Shown here: positions 1 through 6,642 of the stretch, one piece after another
Position numbering within the stretch: the stretch's first letter is position 1
Layout: every line of letters begins with the position of its first letter
NCBI GenBank assembly: GCA_023262245.1
Contig: JALRDC010000016.1
Location: forward strand, 1 to 7,893
From: Flavobacteriaceae bacterium
GTDB lineage: Bacteria > Bacteroidota > Bacteroidia > Flavobacteriales > Flavobacteriaceae
Length of the DNA stretch: 7,893 nt
Reading direction: 5' to 3'
Program-made: the position numbers and the translations under genes
The notes under the pieces: generated by a model
The model's database searches: none
Seen by the model: only the letters and a program-made list of their open reading frames with translations
What the model was told of the DNA's origin: nothing

Positions 1-1376
1 CTGTCGTTAAAAAGAATGGATTCTTGAGTCACCATGCCGATATGATGATACAAACTCTTTTTTTGAATTTTTCTTAGGGAAATCCCATCGATAGTTATGT
101 CTCCCTTGTCCACATCATAAAATCGATTTAGCAAGTAGGTAAGGGTCGTTTTTCCACTTCCTGATGGACCTACAAGCGCAACCATTTCACCTTTTTTTAT
201 TTCAAAGGATAAATTGTCTATTACTAAGGTATTTTCATAACTAAAGGAGATACGATCAAAGACAATTCTTTTTTCGAAATGTTTTATTGGAATGGCATCT
301 TCTTCGTCTTGAAGCTGATTTTTAGCATTGAGTAGTTCTAAAATTCGGTCAGCAGCAGCATTACCCTTTTGAATACTGTAGCTCGCTTTGCTAATGCCTT
401 TGGCAGGGGTTAGGATGTTATAAGCCAGGCCAATATATACTACGAATGTTGTTCCGGACAGACTGCCGTCTATCAAGACCATACGTCCACCAAACCACAG
501 TAAGATTCCTATTGCTGTTATCCCCAAAAATTCGCTAGCTGGCCCAGCTAAACTTGCCCTATGGAGTAGTTGATTTGAAAAATTATAAAAACGTTGTGTA
601 GCTGCTTGAAATCTATTTTTAAACTGAGTTCCTGCCTCAAAAGTTTTTATAATTTTTTGTCCATTTACAGTTTCGTCTATGATGGATAAAAAATCTCCTT
701 GTTCTTGTTGTATTCTTGCGGAATGTTTTTTTAATCGCTTTCCAATACTTGAAATTATCCAACCTGAAAGAGGAATAAACAGCAACACAAAAATGCTTAG
801 TTTATAGCTAAAGAAAAACATAGCTATTAGGGAAAATATAATAGTAAGTGGTTCGCGGACAATTAATTCTAAAATGGATAAATAAGAGCTTTGAATTTCG
901 GTTACATCGCTGGTCATTTTAGCCATTAAATCTCCTTTTCTCTTTTCATTGAAATAAGAAATGGGCAGGGTTATAATTTTTTGATAAAGTGCATTCCTCA
1001 AATCTTTTAAAATGCCATTACGCAAATAAGTGATGAAAAATAAGGCCAAATAATTGCAAATATTTTTTAAAAAAAATAAAGCAAGTACGATCCCAATTAC
1101 AAAAACTAAAGTACCTTCCGCATCTTGTTCCAGCCTTTGCGTAATATAATAGTTCAATTCTTCTTTAATGTAGGTTTGTAAACTTAATATACCCTGATAC
1201 TTTCCAGGGTTCATTTGTTTTTCTGTAGTCTTGAAAAGAACATTAAGCATGGGGATTAAGGAGACAAAAGAGAGCGCACTAAAGAGGGCGTAAAGCGCAT
1301 TGAATAAAATATTCAAGAAAGCATAGCCACGATATCGGATTCCAAATTGAAGAACTTTTTTAAAAGAAGAAATCAT
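1..1376 (-). CDS. MsbA-like ABC exporter (fused membrane and ATPase domains), C-terminus cut by window edge
   Basis: This half-transporter couples ATP hydrolysis to export of a lipid, lipid-linked sugar or other hydrophobic compound across the inner membrane, and should act as a homodimer. I translated 458 codons from the ATG at 1376. Residues about 17-345 form the type 1 exporter membrane domain, with hydrophobic segments near 19-43, 90-117, 171-189, 193-212 and 284-300. The ATPase domain follows: an A-loop tyrosine near 380 (FSYEN), Walker A GPSGSGKTT at 403-411 and the Q-loop glutamine at about 451 (GMVTQES). The window ends just after the Q-loop, so the LSGGQ signature, Walker B and H-loop lie outside and cannot be checked. 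The start codon lies 2 bp after the stop of the phosphohexomutase gene, which implies co-transcription and probably coupled translation. The family is clear. The substrate is not: MsbA-type lipid flipping and multidrug export look alike at this level. Confidence 0.93.
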   Translation of the reverse strand, partial: MISSFKKVLQFGIRYRGYAFLNILFNALYALFSALSFVSLIPMLNVLFKTTEKQMNPGKYQGILSLQTYIKEELNYYITQRLEQDAEGTLVFVIGIVLALFFLKNICNYLALFFITYLRNGILKDLRNALYQKIITLPISYFNEKRKGDLMAKMTSDVTEIQSSYLSILELIVREPLTIIFSLIAMFFFSYKLSIFVLLFIPLSGWIISSIGKRLKKHSARIQQEQGDFLSIIDETVNGQKIIKTFEAGTQFKNRFQAATQRFYNFSNQLLHRASLAGPASEFLGITAIGILLWFGGRMVLIDGSLSGTTFVVYIGLAYNILTPAKGISKASYSIQKGNAAADRILELLNAKNQLQDEEDAIPIKHFEKRIVFDRISFSYENTLVIDNLSFEIKKGEMVALVGPSGSGKTTLTYLLNRFYDVDKGDITIDGISLRKIQKKSLYHHIGMVTQESILFND

Positions 1377-1378
1377 GA

Positions 1379-3079
1379 TTAAATTAAATCTTTAAGAAAG
1401 CTATCGATCTTTTTATCAAGTGCTTTTCGTTGTTCTTGCCACGTTTTATTAGAATCAAATGTTGATCGGACACTAAAATAGAATTTTATTTTAGGTTCTG
1501 TACCGCTAGGGCGGAGGGCAATCTTACTGCCATCTTCGAGAATAAAGATTAAAACATTGGCTTTTGGTAAATTTAAAGAATGAGTTTGATGCGTTTGTAT
1601 ATCTATAGAACAACTTGTTTGATAATCTTCTACAGTGTAAAGTTTGACACCTCCAAATTTATTAGGAGGTTTGCTTCTAAGTTGAGTCATTTGTTTTTCT
1701 ATAGCTTGAGCACCTTCTTTTCCTTTTTTTGTTATTGAGTGCAAGCGTTCGTAAAACAATCCATACTTTTCATAGCATTCCATAAGGAAATCAAAAATAC
1801 TTTTGTCTTTTTCCAATAAATCCGCTGCAAGTTCGCAAACTAATAAGCTTGCCGAAATGGCATCTTTATCCCGTACTTTACTGCCAACAAGATATCCAAA
1901 GCTTTCCTCTCCTCCACCAATGAAATTTAATGTGGGATGATCTTCAATCAGTTTTGCAACCCATTTAAAACCTGTTAAACAGCTTTTAAAGGAAACATTA
2001 TAAGCAGCAGCAATTTCTTTCATCATAGGGCTTGAAACGATGGTACTTGCAATAAAATCTTGTGTACTTAATTTGCCTTTAGACTTTTTTATGGATAGGA
2101 GGTATTCGGTAAGTACAATCATGATTTGATTTCCGTTGAGGTAAAACCATTCATTTTCCTTGTCTCGAACAACGATTCCCAAACGATCGGCGTCGGGATC
2201 GGTACCTAATACGATATGAGCGTTGCGCTTTTTTGCTAAGTCCACAGCCATATTTAATGCCTCCGTATCTTCTGGATTTGGAGAACTTACGGTAGGAAAG
2301 TTTCCATTAGGTTCTTTTTGTTCTGGTACGACGTAAATGTGCTGATATCCTGCTTTCTCTAAAACTTGAGGAAGCGCAGTAATCGAAGTGCCGTGAATAG
2401 GGGTAAAAACGATTTTCAGTTCATCCTTGTTAAGATCGTGTATTTTAGCTTCAAGCAATAGGGCTTTGTGATAAGCATTGTCTATATCCTGACCGATATA
2501 TTCCAAAAGTTTGCTATTTCCCTTAAATTGAATTTCTGAAAAAGGAGTTTGATTTATTTCTTTAATCAAGGCTTCATCATCCGGAGGGACAAGTTGCCCT
2601 CCATCTTGACCATAAACTTTATAGCCATTGTATTCTGGAGGGTTATGAGAAGCGGTAAGGACAATTCCACAATGCGCTTGCAGGTGACGAACTGCAAAAG
2701 AGAGCTCTGGTGTGGGTCTTAAGTCATGAAACAAATAACAATAGACTCCGTTCGCAGTAAAAATATCGGCTACTGTCTTTGCTAAACTTTTACTCTGGTT
2801 TCTACAATCGTAGGCAATTACAGCTTTTATCTTTTCAGTGGGGTATCTTTTTTTAAGAAAGTGGCTAAGACCTTGTGTATTCTTTCCTAAAGTATATTTA
2901 TTGATTCGATTAGTTCCTACACCCAGCACTCCCCGCATTCCTCCTGTACCAAATTTGAGTTCGGTATAAAAAGCATCCTCTAGTTTTTCAGGTTCTTTTT
3001 GTAATTCTTTGACTAAATTTTGAGTTTCTAGATCGAAAGGTGGGGCGAGCCATTCCAATACTCGTTCTTTACTATTCAT
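1379..3079 (-). CDS. Phosphoglucomutase/phosphomannomutase (alpha-D-phosphohexomutase, PGM2-like)
   Basis: This cytosolic enzyme interconverts hexose 1-phosphate and 6-phosphate through a phosphoserine and a bisphosphate intermediate, feeding nucleotide-sugar synthesis. At 566 residues it has the length of the PGM2/PgcA-like branch and is longer than GlmM or AlgC types (about 450-460). All four domains carry their motifs: the N-terminal FGTGGMRG near 43-50; the phosphoserine loop TASHNP at 142-147 with Ser144 as the catalytic residue; the magnesium loop GTDPDADR at 292-299 (Asp294, 296, 298); the sugar-specificity loop GGGEESFG at 388-395; and the phosphate-binding loop RPSGTEPK at 523-530. 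Nothing appears missing, so it should be active. Its ATG overlaps the stop of the upstream glycosyltransferase gene by 4 bp (ATGA), and its stop lies 2 bp before the ABC exporter start. Glucose versus mannose preference cannot be decided from the motifs alone. Confidence 0.95.
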   Translation of the reverse strand: MNSKERVLEWLAPPFDLETQNLVKELQKEPEKLEDAFYTELKFGTGGMRGVLGVGTNRINKYTLGKNTQGLSHFLKKRYPTEKIKAVIAYDCRNQSKSLAKTVADIFTANGVYCYLFHDLRPTPELSFAVRHLQAHCGIVLTASHNPPEYNGYKVYGQDGGQLVPPDDEALIKEINQTPFSEIQFKGNSKLLEYIGQDIDNAYHKALLLEAKIHDLNKDELKIVFTPIHGTSITALPQVLEKAGYQHIYVVPEQKEPNGNFPTVSSPNPEDTEALNMAVDLAKKRNAHIVLGTDPDADRLGIVVRDKENEWFYLNGNQIMIVLTEYLLSIKKSKGKLSTQDFIASTIVSSPMMKEIAAAYNVSFKSCLTGFKWVAKLIEDHPTLNFIGGGEESFGYLVGSKVRDKDAISASLLVCELAADLLEKDKSIFDFLMECYEKYGLFYERLHSITKKGKEGAQAIEKQMTQLRSKPPNKFGGVKLYTVEDYQTSCSIDIQTHQTHSLNLPKANVLIFILEDGSKIALRPSGTEPKIKFYFSVRSTFDSNKTWQEQRKALDKKIDSFLKDLI

Positions 3080-4038
3080 TTTTGAGGCATTTGTTCTTTT
3101 ATGAGGTATCTTTTAGAGGAAGCTTTACTTCTCAATATAATTTCACCCAAAAAGCCTGCAATAAAAAATTGACTCCCTAAAAGCATGAGAGTTAGGGCTA
3201 TATAAAATTCGGGACGGTTGGTAATGAGTCGAGCTTGCGTGTCAAAATACAATTTGTCAATACCTAAATATACAGTAAAAGCAAAACCAATAATCAGCAT
3301 AAAACTACCCCATAATCCAAAGAAATGCATGGGTCTTTTGCCAAATTTGTTGACAAACCAAAGCGTTAATAAATCAAGAAAACCTTTAAAAAAGCGATCA
3401 GCTCCAAATTTGGTTTGGCCAAATTTTCGTGCCTGATGTTGTACGATTTGTTCTCCAATTTTATCAAAGCCTTTTTGTGCTGCCAATACGGGAATATAGC
3501 GGTGCATTTCTCCATGCACGTCAATTGTTTTTACAACTTCGCTTCTGTAAGCTTTAATTCCACAATTAAAATCATGCAAATAAATCCCTGAAACCCTCCG
3601 AGCAGCCCAATTAAACAATTTAGAAGGTAAATTTTTGAAGAGAACTGAATCAAAGCGCTTTTTTTTCCATCCGGAAATTAAATCATACCCTCCCTCTTTT
3701 AGGCTATTGATTAATTGGGGGATTTCTTCTGGAGAATCTTGAAGGTCTGCATCTAAGGTGACAACAAACTTTCCTTGAGATGCCTCAAATCCAGCATGCA
3801 ATGCTTGAGACTTTCCAAAGTTCTTTGAAAAGCGAATTCCTTGGATGTTTGAGTGTTGTTGTGTTAAGCTACTTAAAGTTTCCCAAGATTGATCGGTGCT
3901 TCCATCATCAATAAAGAGGATTTCGAAAGAAAAATGTTGGTCTTCTAAAGCTTTAAAGATCCATTTGGTCAGCGGTATAAGAGATTCTTCTTCGTTAAAA
4001 AGAGGAATGACCACGGAGACATCAATGGGTTTTTGCAT
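3076..4038 (-). CDS. Family 2 glycosyltransferase, polyprenyl-phosphate type (DPM1/GtrB/ArnC-like), with two membrane helices
   Basis: It probably moves a sugar from a nucleotide donor to a polyprenyl phosphate on the cytoplasmic face of the inner membrane. The 320 residues show the GT-A fold: VSVVIPLFNEEESL near 7-20, the nucleotide-binding DDGSTD at 44-49, and the metal-binding DADLQD at 96-101 (the DXD motif). The DPM1-like family block HDFNCGIKAYR lies at 155-165, HRYIPVLA at 179-186 and RKFGQTKFG at 204-212. Two hydrophobic helices follow at about 239-262 and 277-301, as in GtrB and related bacterial enzymes, with a short basic tail. It starts 24 bp after the DUF4199 stop and overlaps the mutase start by 4 bp, so it sits mid-operon. 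The donor sugar is unknown. The neighbouring mutase would fit a glucose- or mannose-derived donor, but that is inference from context. Confidence 0.93.
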   Translation of the reverse strand: MQKPIDVSVVIPLFNEEESLIPLTKWIFKALEDQHFSFEILFIDDGSTDQSWETLSSLTQQHSNIQGIRFSKNFGKSQALHAGFEASQGKFVVTLDADLQDSPEEIPQLINSLKEGGYDLISGWKKKRFDSVLFKNLPSKLFNWAARRVSGIYLHDFNCGIKAYRSEVVKTIDVHGEMHRYIPVLAAQKGFDKIGEQIVQHQARKFGQTKFGADRFFKGFLDLLTLWFVNKFGKRPMHFFGLWGSFMLIIGFAFTVYLGIDKLYFDTQARLITNRPEFYIALTLMLLGSQFFIAGFLGEIILRSKASSKRYLIKEQMPQK

Positions 4039-4062
4039 ACCTGCAAAGCTACAAAATTTGCC

Positions 4063-4587
4063 TTATTCGGGTCTTTTTTTCTTTACGATTAGTCCTCCAA
4101 TCAAGGAAATGATAAACCCAATAAACAATGCAAAGATTAATCGAAAAGCAGAACGCATCAAAGGCGTGGAAAACTTCTCACTCATCGAGCGAGTACCATC
4201 CAATGCTTCTTGACTCATTTCCGGGTTGCTAATACGTATTTTTTCCATTTGAAGATCCAATACTTTTTCCATCATACCCGGATCCAAAACTTCGGTTAAA
4301 AGAAATGAGTAAAGAATTCCTAAGATTGCGGATATCAAAGAGACTCCTAGACCTATTTTAATAGCTTCAGAAAGTGAGATATACCCTTCGTTAGATTTCT
4401 TGTATTGAATAAAAGCGAAAAGTAGCACCCCAATCATGATAACAATACTTACAATACCAATGGCTGGTGATTGTTCGTAATGCATTTTTAGATAGAAGAG
4501 CATCAGATTAAAAACAATAGAAATACCACCTAGGAGAAGTCCATAGGTAATCATAATATTTTTTTGAGAGTTGGGTTTAGTATCCAT
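4063..4587 (-). CDS. DUF4199 family membrane protein of unknown function
   Basis: This small integral membrane protein resembles the DUF4199 family of Bacteroidota, whose function is not established. I chose the ATG at 4587 (174 residues, starting MDTKPNSQ); a TTG three codons upstream at 4596 is also in frame but is a poorer start. Four hydrophobic segments are visible at about 11-33, 41-61, 75-98 and 147-168. Between the third and fourth lies a charged loop of roughly 50 residues (LDPGMMEKVLDLQMEKIR and following), followed by a basic KKKRPE end. No catalytic motif is apparent. It is first in the minus-strand cluster, divergent from the L31 gene and 24 bp upstream of the glycosyltransferase, so it may be an accessory to that membrane enzyme. 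That role is a guess from position. The family call rests on the four-helix layout and characteristic loop, recognised by eye. Confidence 0.85.
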   Translation of the reverse strand: MDTKPNSQKNIMITYGLLLGGISIVFNLMLFYLKMHYEQSPAIGIVSIVIMIGVLLFAFIQYKKSNEGYISLSEAIKIGLGVSLISAILGILYSFLLTEVLDPGMMEKVLDLQMEKIRISNPEMSQEALDGTRSMSEKFSTPLMRSAFRLIFALFIGFIISLIGGLIVKKKRPE

Positions 4588-4611
4588 TAGAGTCAATATT
4601 TAAATTCTATC

Positions 4612-4619
4612 CAAATTAA
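4612..4619 (-). promoter_or_regulatory. Weak candidate -7 box for the DUF4199-led operon
   Basis: On the minus strand this reads TTAATTTG, seven of eight positions matching the Bacteroidota -7 consensus TAnnTTTG, and ends 24 bases before the chosen ATG. I see no TTG-type -33 element at 17-23 bases upstream. In such AT-rich DNA one mismatch is easily met by chance, so this is only the best candidate in the short region where the promoter should lie. Confidence 0.25.
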
Positions 4620-4625
4620 AAAAAA

Positions 4626-4633
4626 TATATTTG
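4626..4633 (+). promoter_or_regulatory. Perfect -7 box (TATATTTG), upstream candidate promoter of the L31 gene
   Basis: TATATTTG matches the Bacteroidota -7 consensus TAnnTTTG exactly. It lies 51 bases before the L31 ATG, which would give a leader of roughly 45 nucleotides. The sequence upstream is A-rich but has no TTG at the usual 17-23 base spacing. A second exact box lies 26 bases downstream, so either or both may be used. An exact copy of the same octamer precedes mtaB. Confidence 0.4.
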
Positions 4634-4636
4634 GCA

Positions 4637-4667
4637 TTGGCTTATTTAAAAATAAAAATTAAATTTG
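4637..4667 (+). promoter_or_regulatory. Candidate promoter of the L31 gene: TTG (-33) and TAAATTTG (-7)
   Basis: TTG at 4637-4639 and TAAATTTG at 4660-4667 are 20 bases apart, within the 17-23 base spacing described for Flavobacterium-type promoters (TTG/TAnnTTTG). Transcription would begin near 4673, leaving only about 12 nucleotides of leader before the ATG at 4685. This is the better two-part match in the gap, but the leader is short for a ribosomal protein gene. Confidence 0.45.
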
Positions 4668-4684
4668 CGCTCGATTTAGAAGTT

Positions 4685-4936
4685 ATGAAAGCAGAAATTC
4701 ATCCAGATAATTACCGACTCGTTGCATTTAAAGACATGTCAAACGAAGATGTATTTATCACAAAATCTACGGTAAACGCTAAAGAAACTATTGAGGTTGA
4801 CGGTGTGGAATACCCCTTGGTAAAACTTGAAATCTCCAGAACCTCTCACCCTTTTTACACAGGTAAATCAAAATTGGTGGATACTGCTGGACGAATTGAT
4901 AAATTCAAGAACAAATATTCCAAGTTCAAAAAGTAG
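4685..4936 (+). CDS. rpmE2: Ribosomal protein L31, type B (bL31B)
   Basis: This is a component of the 50S subunit that contributes to contacts between the subunits. The 83-residue product has the type B hallmarks: MKAEIHPDNYRLVAFKDMS at the start, FITKST near 24-29, the central EVDGVEYPLVKLEISRTSHP block, then FYTGKSKLVDTAGRIDKFK and a lysine-rich end. It has no cysteine, so it lacks the zinc-binding cysteines of type A L31. I chose the ATG at 4685 because it gives the family's usual N-terminus. A TTG at 4631 is in frame but would add 18 unrelated residues and lies inside the upstream promoter box. A weak purine stretch (AGAAG) precedes the ATG. The gene stands alone: divergent from the DUF4199 operon and closed by a hairpin terminator 20 bases after its stop. 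Confidence 0.97.
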   Translation: MKAEIHPDNYRLVAFKDMSNEDVFITKSTVNAKETIEVDGVEYPLVKLEISRTSHPFYTGKSKLVDTAGRIDKFKNKYSKFKK

Positions 4937-4956
4937 AGAAAAATTTTAAAGCATTT

Positions 4957-4984
4957 AAAGTCGTTTGTAAGAACGACTTTTTTT
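4957..4984 (+). terminator. Rho-independent terminator after the L31 gene, possibly shared with the convergent gene
   Basis: AAAGTCGTT at 4957-4965 pairs perfectly with AACGACTTT at 4972-4980, giving a 9-bp stem with a 6-base loop (TGTAAG). A run of T extends through 4984. It begins 20 bases after the L31 stop. The T run overlaps the stop codon of the convergent substrate-binding protein (4983-4985), so transcripts of both genes could end here. On the minus strand the trailing tract (TTTAAATG) is weaker. Confidence 0.85.
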
Positions 4985-6593
4985 ATTCAACTTTTTTGAC
5001 GTTTTTTAAAACCAATAAGTTAATTGGATTAATTTCCATCCCTTTTACGTTTTTTTGTACAAAACGTATAACCTGGTCATAGTACAGAGGTATTATAGGA
5101 TAATCCGAAAGCATCATCGTATCCATTTCTTTGTATTTTTCGAACCTGAGGGAATCCGAAACCGTGCTCAGTGCCTCTTGATACAAACGGTCAAATGCAG
5201 GATTTTGATAGTGAGTATAATTTGGTCCGTTTGGTGAAAAGTTAAAGCTGTTGAATAGGGAGAGGTAATTTTCTGCATCTGGATAATCCGCTATCCAGCT
5301 AGCACGGAAAAGTTCTAATTTCCCACTGGATTTTGCTTGCCGCAAGCTGGCTGTTGGCATGATATCAATTTCTATTTTTATTCCAATTTTTTGAAGTTCG
5401 CGTTGTAAGTATTCGCATAAATCAAGATAATTAGCATCGGTAGCAATTTTTAGTTGGGGTGTATTACCCCTTTCTTTTACAAATTCGTTTACCAGTTGTG
5501 CAGCTTTTGTTGGGTTGTATTCAAAAGCCTTATCATTAGATCCAGGAAGTCCTTTAGGGATGAAACCTCTTTTTGAAGGGTATCCTATGTTGTTCCTTAA
5601 ATAGGCAATCATTAACTTTCTGTCAAAACCGATATTCAAAGCTTCACGAATTTTTTTAGATTGTATTGCTGGATTTTCACTATCTAAATACATTCCTATG
5701 TATTCAGTATTTAGATAAGGCCCTTTAAGCATTTCAATTCGATTCATATACTTGGGCTGTAATGCTCCTTTTGGAGTTAATAATTCATCTTTATAAGAGG
5801 AGTCTAGAGAGTTCATGAAGTCTAATTTCCCTTGAAGAAATAACATAAATTCACTTTGGATGTCAGGAATGAATTGAATGGCAATTGCATCGAGATAGGG
5901 GAGTTGTTGTCCTTCTGAATCTCGTTCAAAATAGTTAGGATTTTTACGTAAAACCAATTTCACATTTTCATCCCAACGTTTAAAGTAAAAAGGACCGGTT
6001 CCTATAGGGTTAGAGCGGAAGTTAGCTTTGTAATGTCCAGTTATTTCTTTAGGTACAACAGCGCAATAGCGCATAGTAAGCAAACCTAAAAATGCAGGAA
6101 AGGGATTTTTTAATCGAATGATAAAGGTTTGATCTGAAGGAGCTCGATAATCGGCTACCTGTTGAAGTACCCAACTCCCTGGTGAGGCCAACTCAGGGTC
6201 TTTTAAACGATCAAAGCTGTATACAAAATCTGATGCCACTACTTTTCGAGTCTTTTTTTCGCCAAAAATAGGGGAGTCATGATAGTAAACATCCTCTCTT
6301 AATTCAAAGGTATAGGTAAGGCCATCTTGGCTTATAGACCAAGATTTTGCAATCTCAGGTTGTATCCCTAAGTCTTGATCTAATTGCACCAAACCATTAA
6401 ACAATTGATTAATTGGCCAAATATTTTGTGGATTTCTTGAAAAAGCAGGATCTAATGAAGTTACATTTCTGTATTCATTATATCGAAACACCCTTTGATC
6501 ATCAATTTTAGCGGTGGTGTTACAATTACTCTGAATCAAAATCAAGCTAAGAATCCAAACCAAATAAGAAACATTAGAAAGCCACTTAACCAT
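4983..6593 (-). CDS. Oligopeptide/dipeptide-type ABC substrate-binding lipoprotein (SBP_bac_5 family)
   Basis: It probably binds peptides or similar solutes outside the inner membrane for an ABC importer of the Dpp/Opp class. I chose the ATG at 6593, giving 536 residues. It places a signal sequence at the very N-terminus: MVKWLSN, then a hydrophobic stretch (about 8-20) and a probable lipidated Cys24. The residue before that cysteine is Asn (IQSNC), unusual for a lipobox. An in-frame ATG at 6653 would add 20 residues, bury the signal and overlap mtaB. Family features follow, numbered from the chosen start: SLDPAFSRNP near 46-55, the SBP_5 signature SWSISQDGLTYTFELREDV at about 84-102, SNPIGTGPFYFKRW at 194-207, the domain 2 region REALNIGFDRK at about 316-326, and ADYPDAENYL at 435-444. 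No permease or ATPase gene of this importer type is nearby, and both flanking genes face other directions, so it appears monocistronic. The ligand cannot be told from the sequence. Confidence 0.93.
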   Translation of the reverse strand: MVKWLSNVSYLVWILSLILIQSNCNTTAKIDDQRVFRYNEYRNVTSLDPAFSRNPQNIWPINQLFNGLVQLDQDLGIQPEIAKSWSISQDGLTYTFELREDVYYHDSPIFGEKKTRKVVASDFVYSFDRLKDPELASPGSWVLQQVADYRAPSDQTFIIRLKNPFPAFLGLLTMRYCAVVPKEITGHYKANFRSNPIGTGPFYFKRWDENVKLVLRKNPNYFERDSEGQQLPYLDAIAIQFIPDIQSEFMLFLQGKLDFMNSLDSSYKDELLTPKGALQPKYMNRIEMLKGPYLNTEYIGMYLDSENPAIQSKKIREALNIGFDRKLMIAYLRNNIGYPSKRGFIPKGLPGSNDKAFEYNPTKAAQLVNEFVKERGNTPQLKIATDANYLDLCEYLQRELQKIGIKIEIDIMPTASLRQAKSSGKLELFRASWIADYPDAENYLSLFNSFNFSPNGPNYTHYQNPAFDRLYQEALSTVSDSLRFEKYKEMDTMMLSDYPIIPLYYDQVIRFVQKNVKGMEINPINLLVLKNVKKVE

Positions 6594-6607
6594 GAATATT
6601 TTGTTGA

Positions 6608-6615
6608 TATATTTG
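6608..6615 (+). promoter_or_regulatory. Perfect -7 box (TATATTTG) of the mtaB promoter
   Basis: TATATTTG is an exact match to the Bacteroidota -7 consensus TAnnTTTG and lies 27 bases before the mtaB ATG, giving a leader of about 20 nucleotides. It sits in the 49-bp divergent gap between mtaB and the substrate-binding protein gene. No clear TTG lies at the -33 position, so the call rests on the -7 box and its placement. Confidence 0.5.
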
Positions 6616-6642
6616 CATCGAAAATACAGCTTTAAAACGGTT

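Noticed and set aside
3218..3436. 72-codon plus-strand open frame
   Set aside because: It lies wholly inside the glycosyltransferase gene on the other strand and shows no domain; it is a shadow of that coding sequence.
4044..4051. TAGCTTTG on the minus strand, an exact -7 box just before the glycosyltransferase gene
   Set aside because: Only five bases separate it from the ATG, so the transcript would be nearly leaderless; it has no -33 element and lies inside a tight operon, so chance is likelier.
3896..4213. 105-codon plus-strand open frame
   Set aside because: It runs antisense across the ends of two well-supported genes (glycosyltransferase and DUF4199) and has no recognisable features.
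4631..4684. TTG start extending L31 by 18 residues
   Set aside because: The added residues are not part of the L31 family, and the TTG falls within a promoter box; the ATG at 4685 gives the normal N-terminus.
5055..5237. 60-codon plus-strand open frame
   Set aside because: It is antisense inside the substrate-binding protein gene, with no promoter-like sequence or family resemblance.
6619..6626. TATTTTCG on the minus strand as a -7 box for the substrate-binding protein
   Set aside because: It has one mismatch at a conserved position (TTCG for TTTG) and no TTG upstream; too weak to call, although it is suitably placed 25 bases before the ATG.
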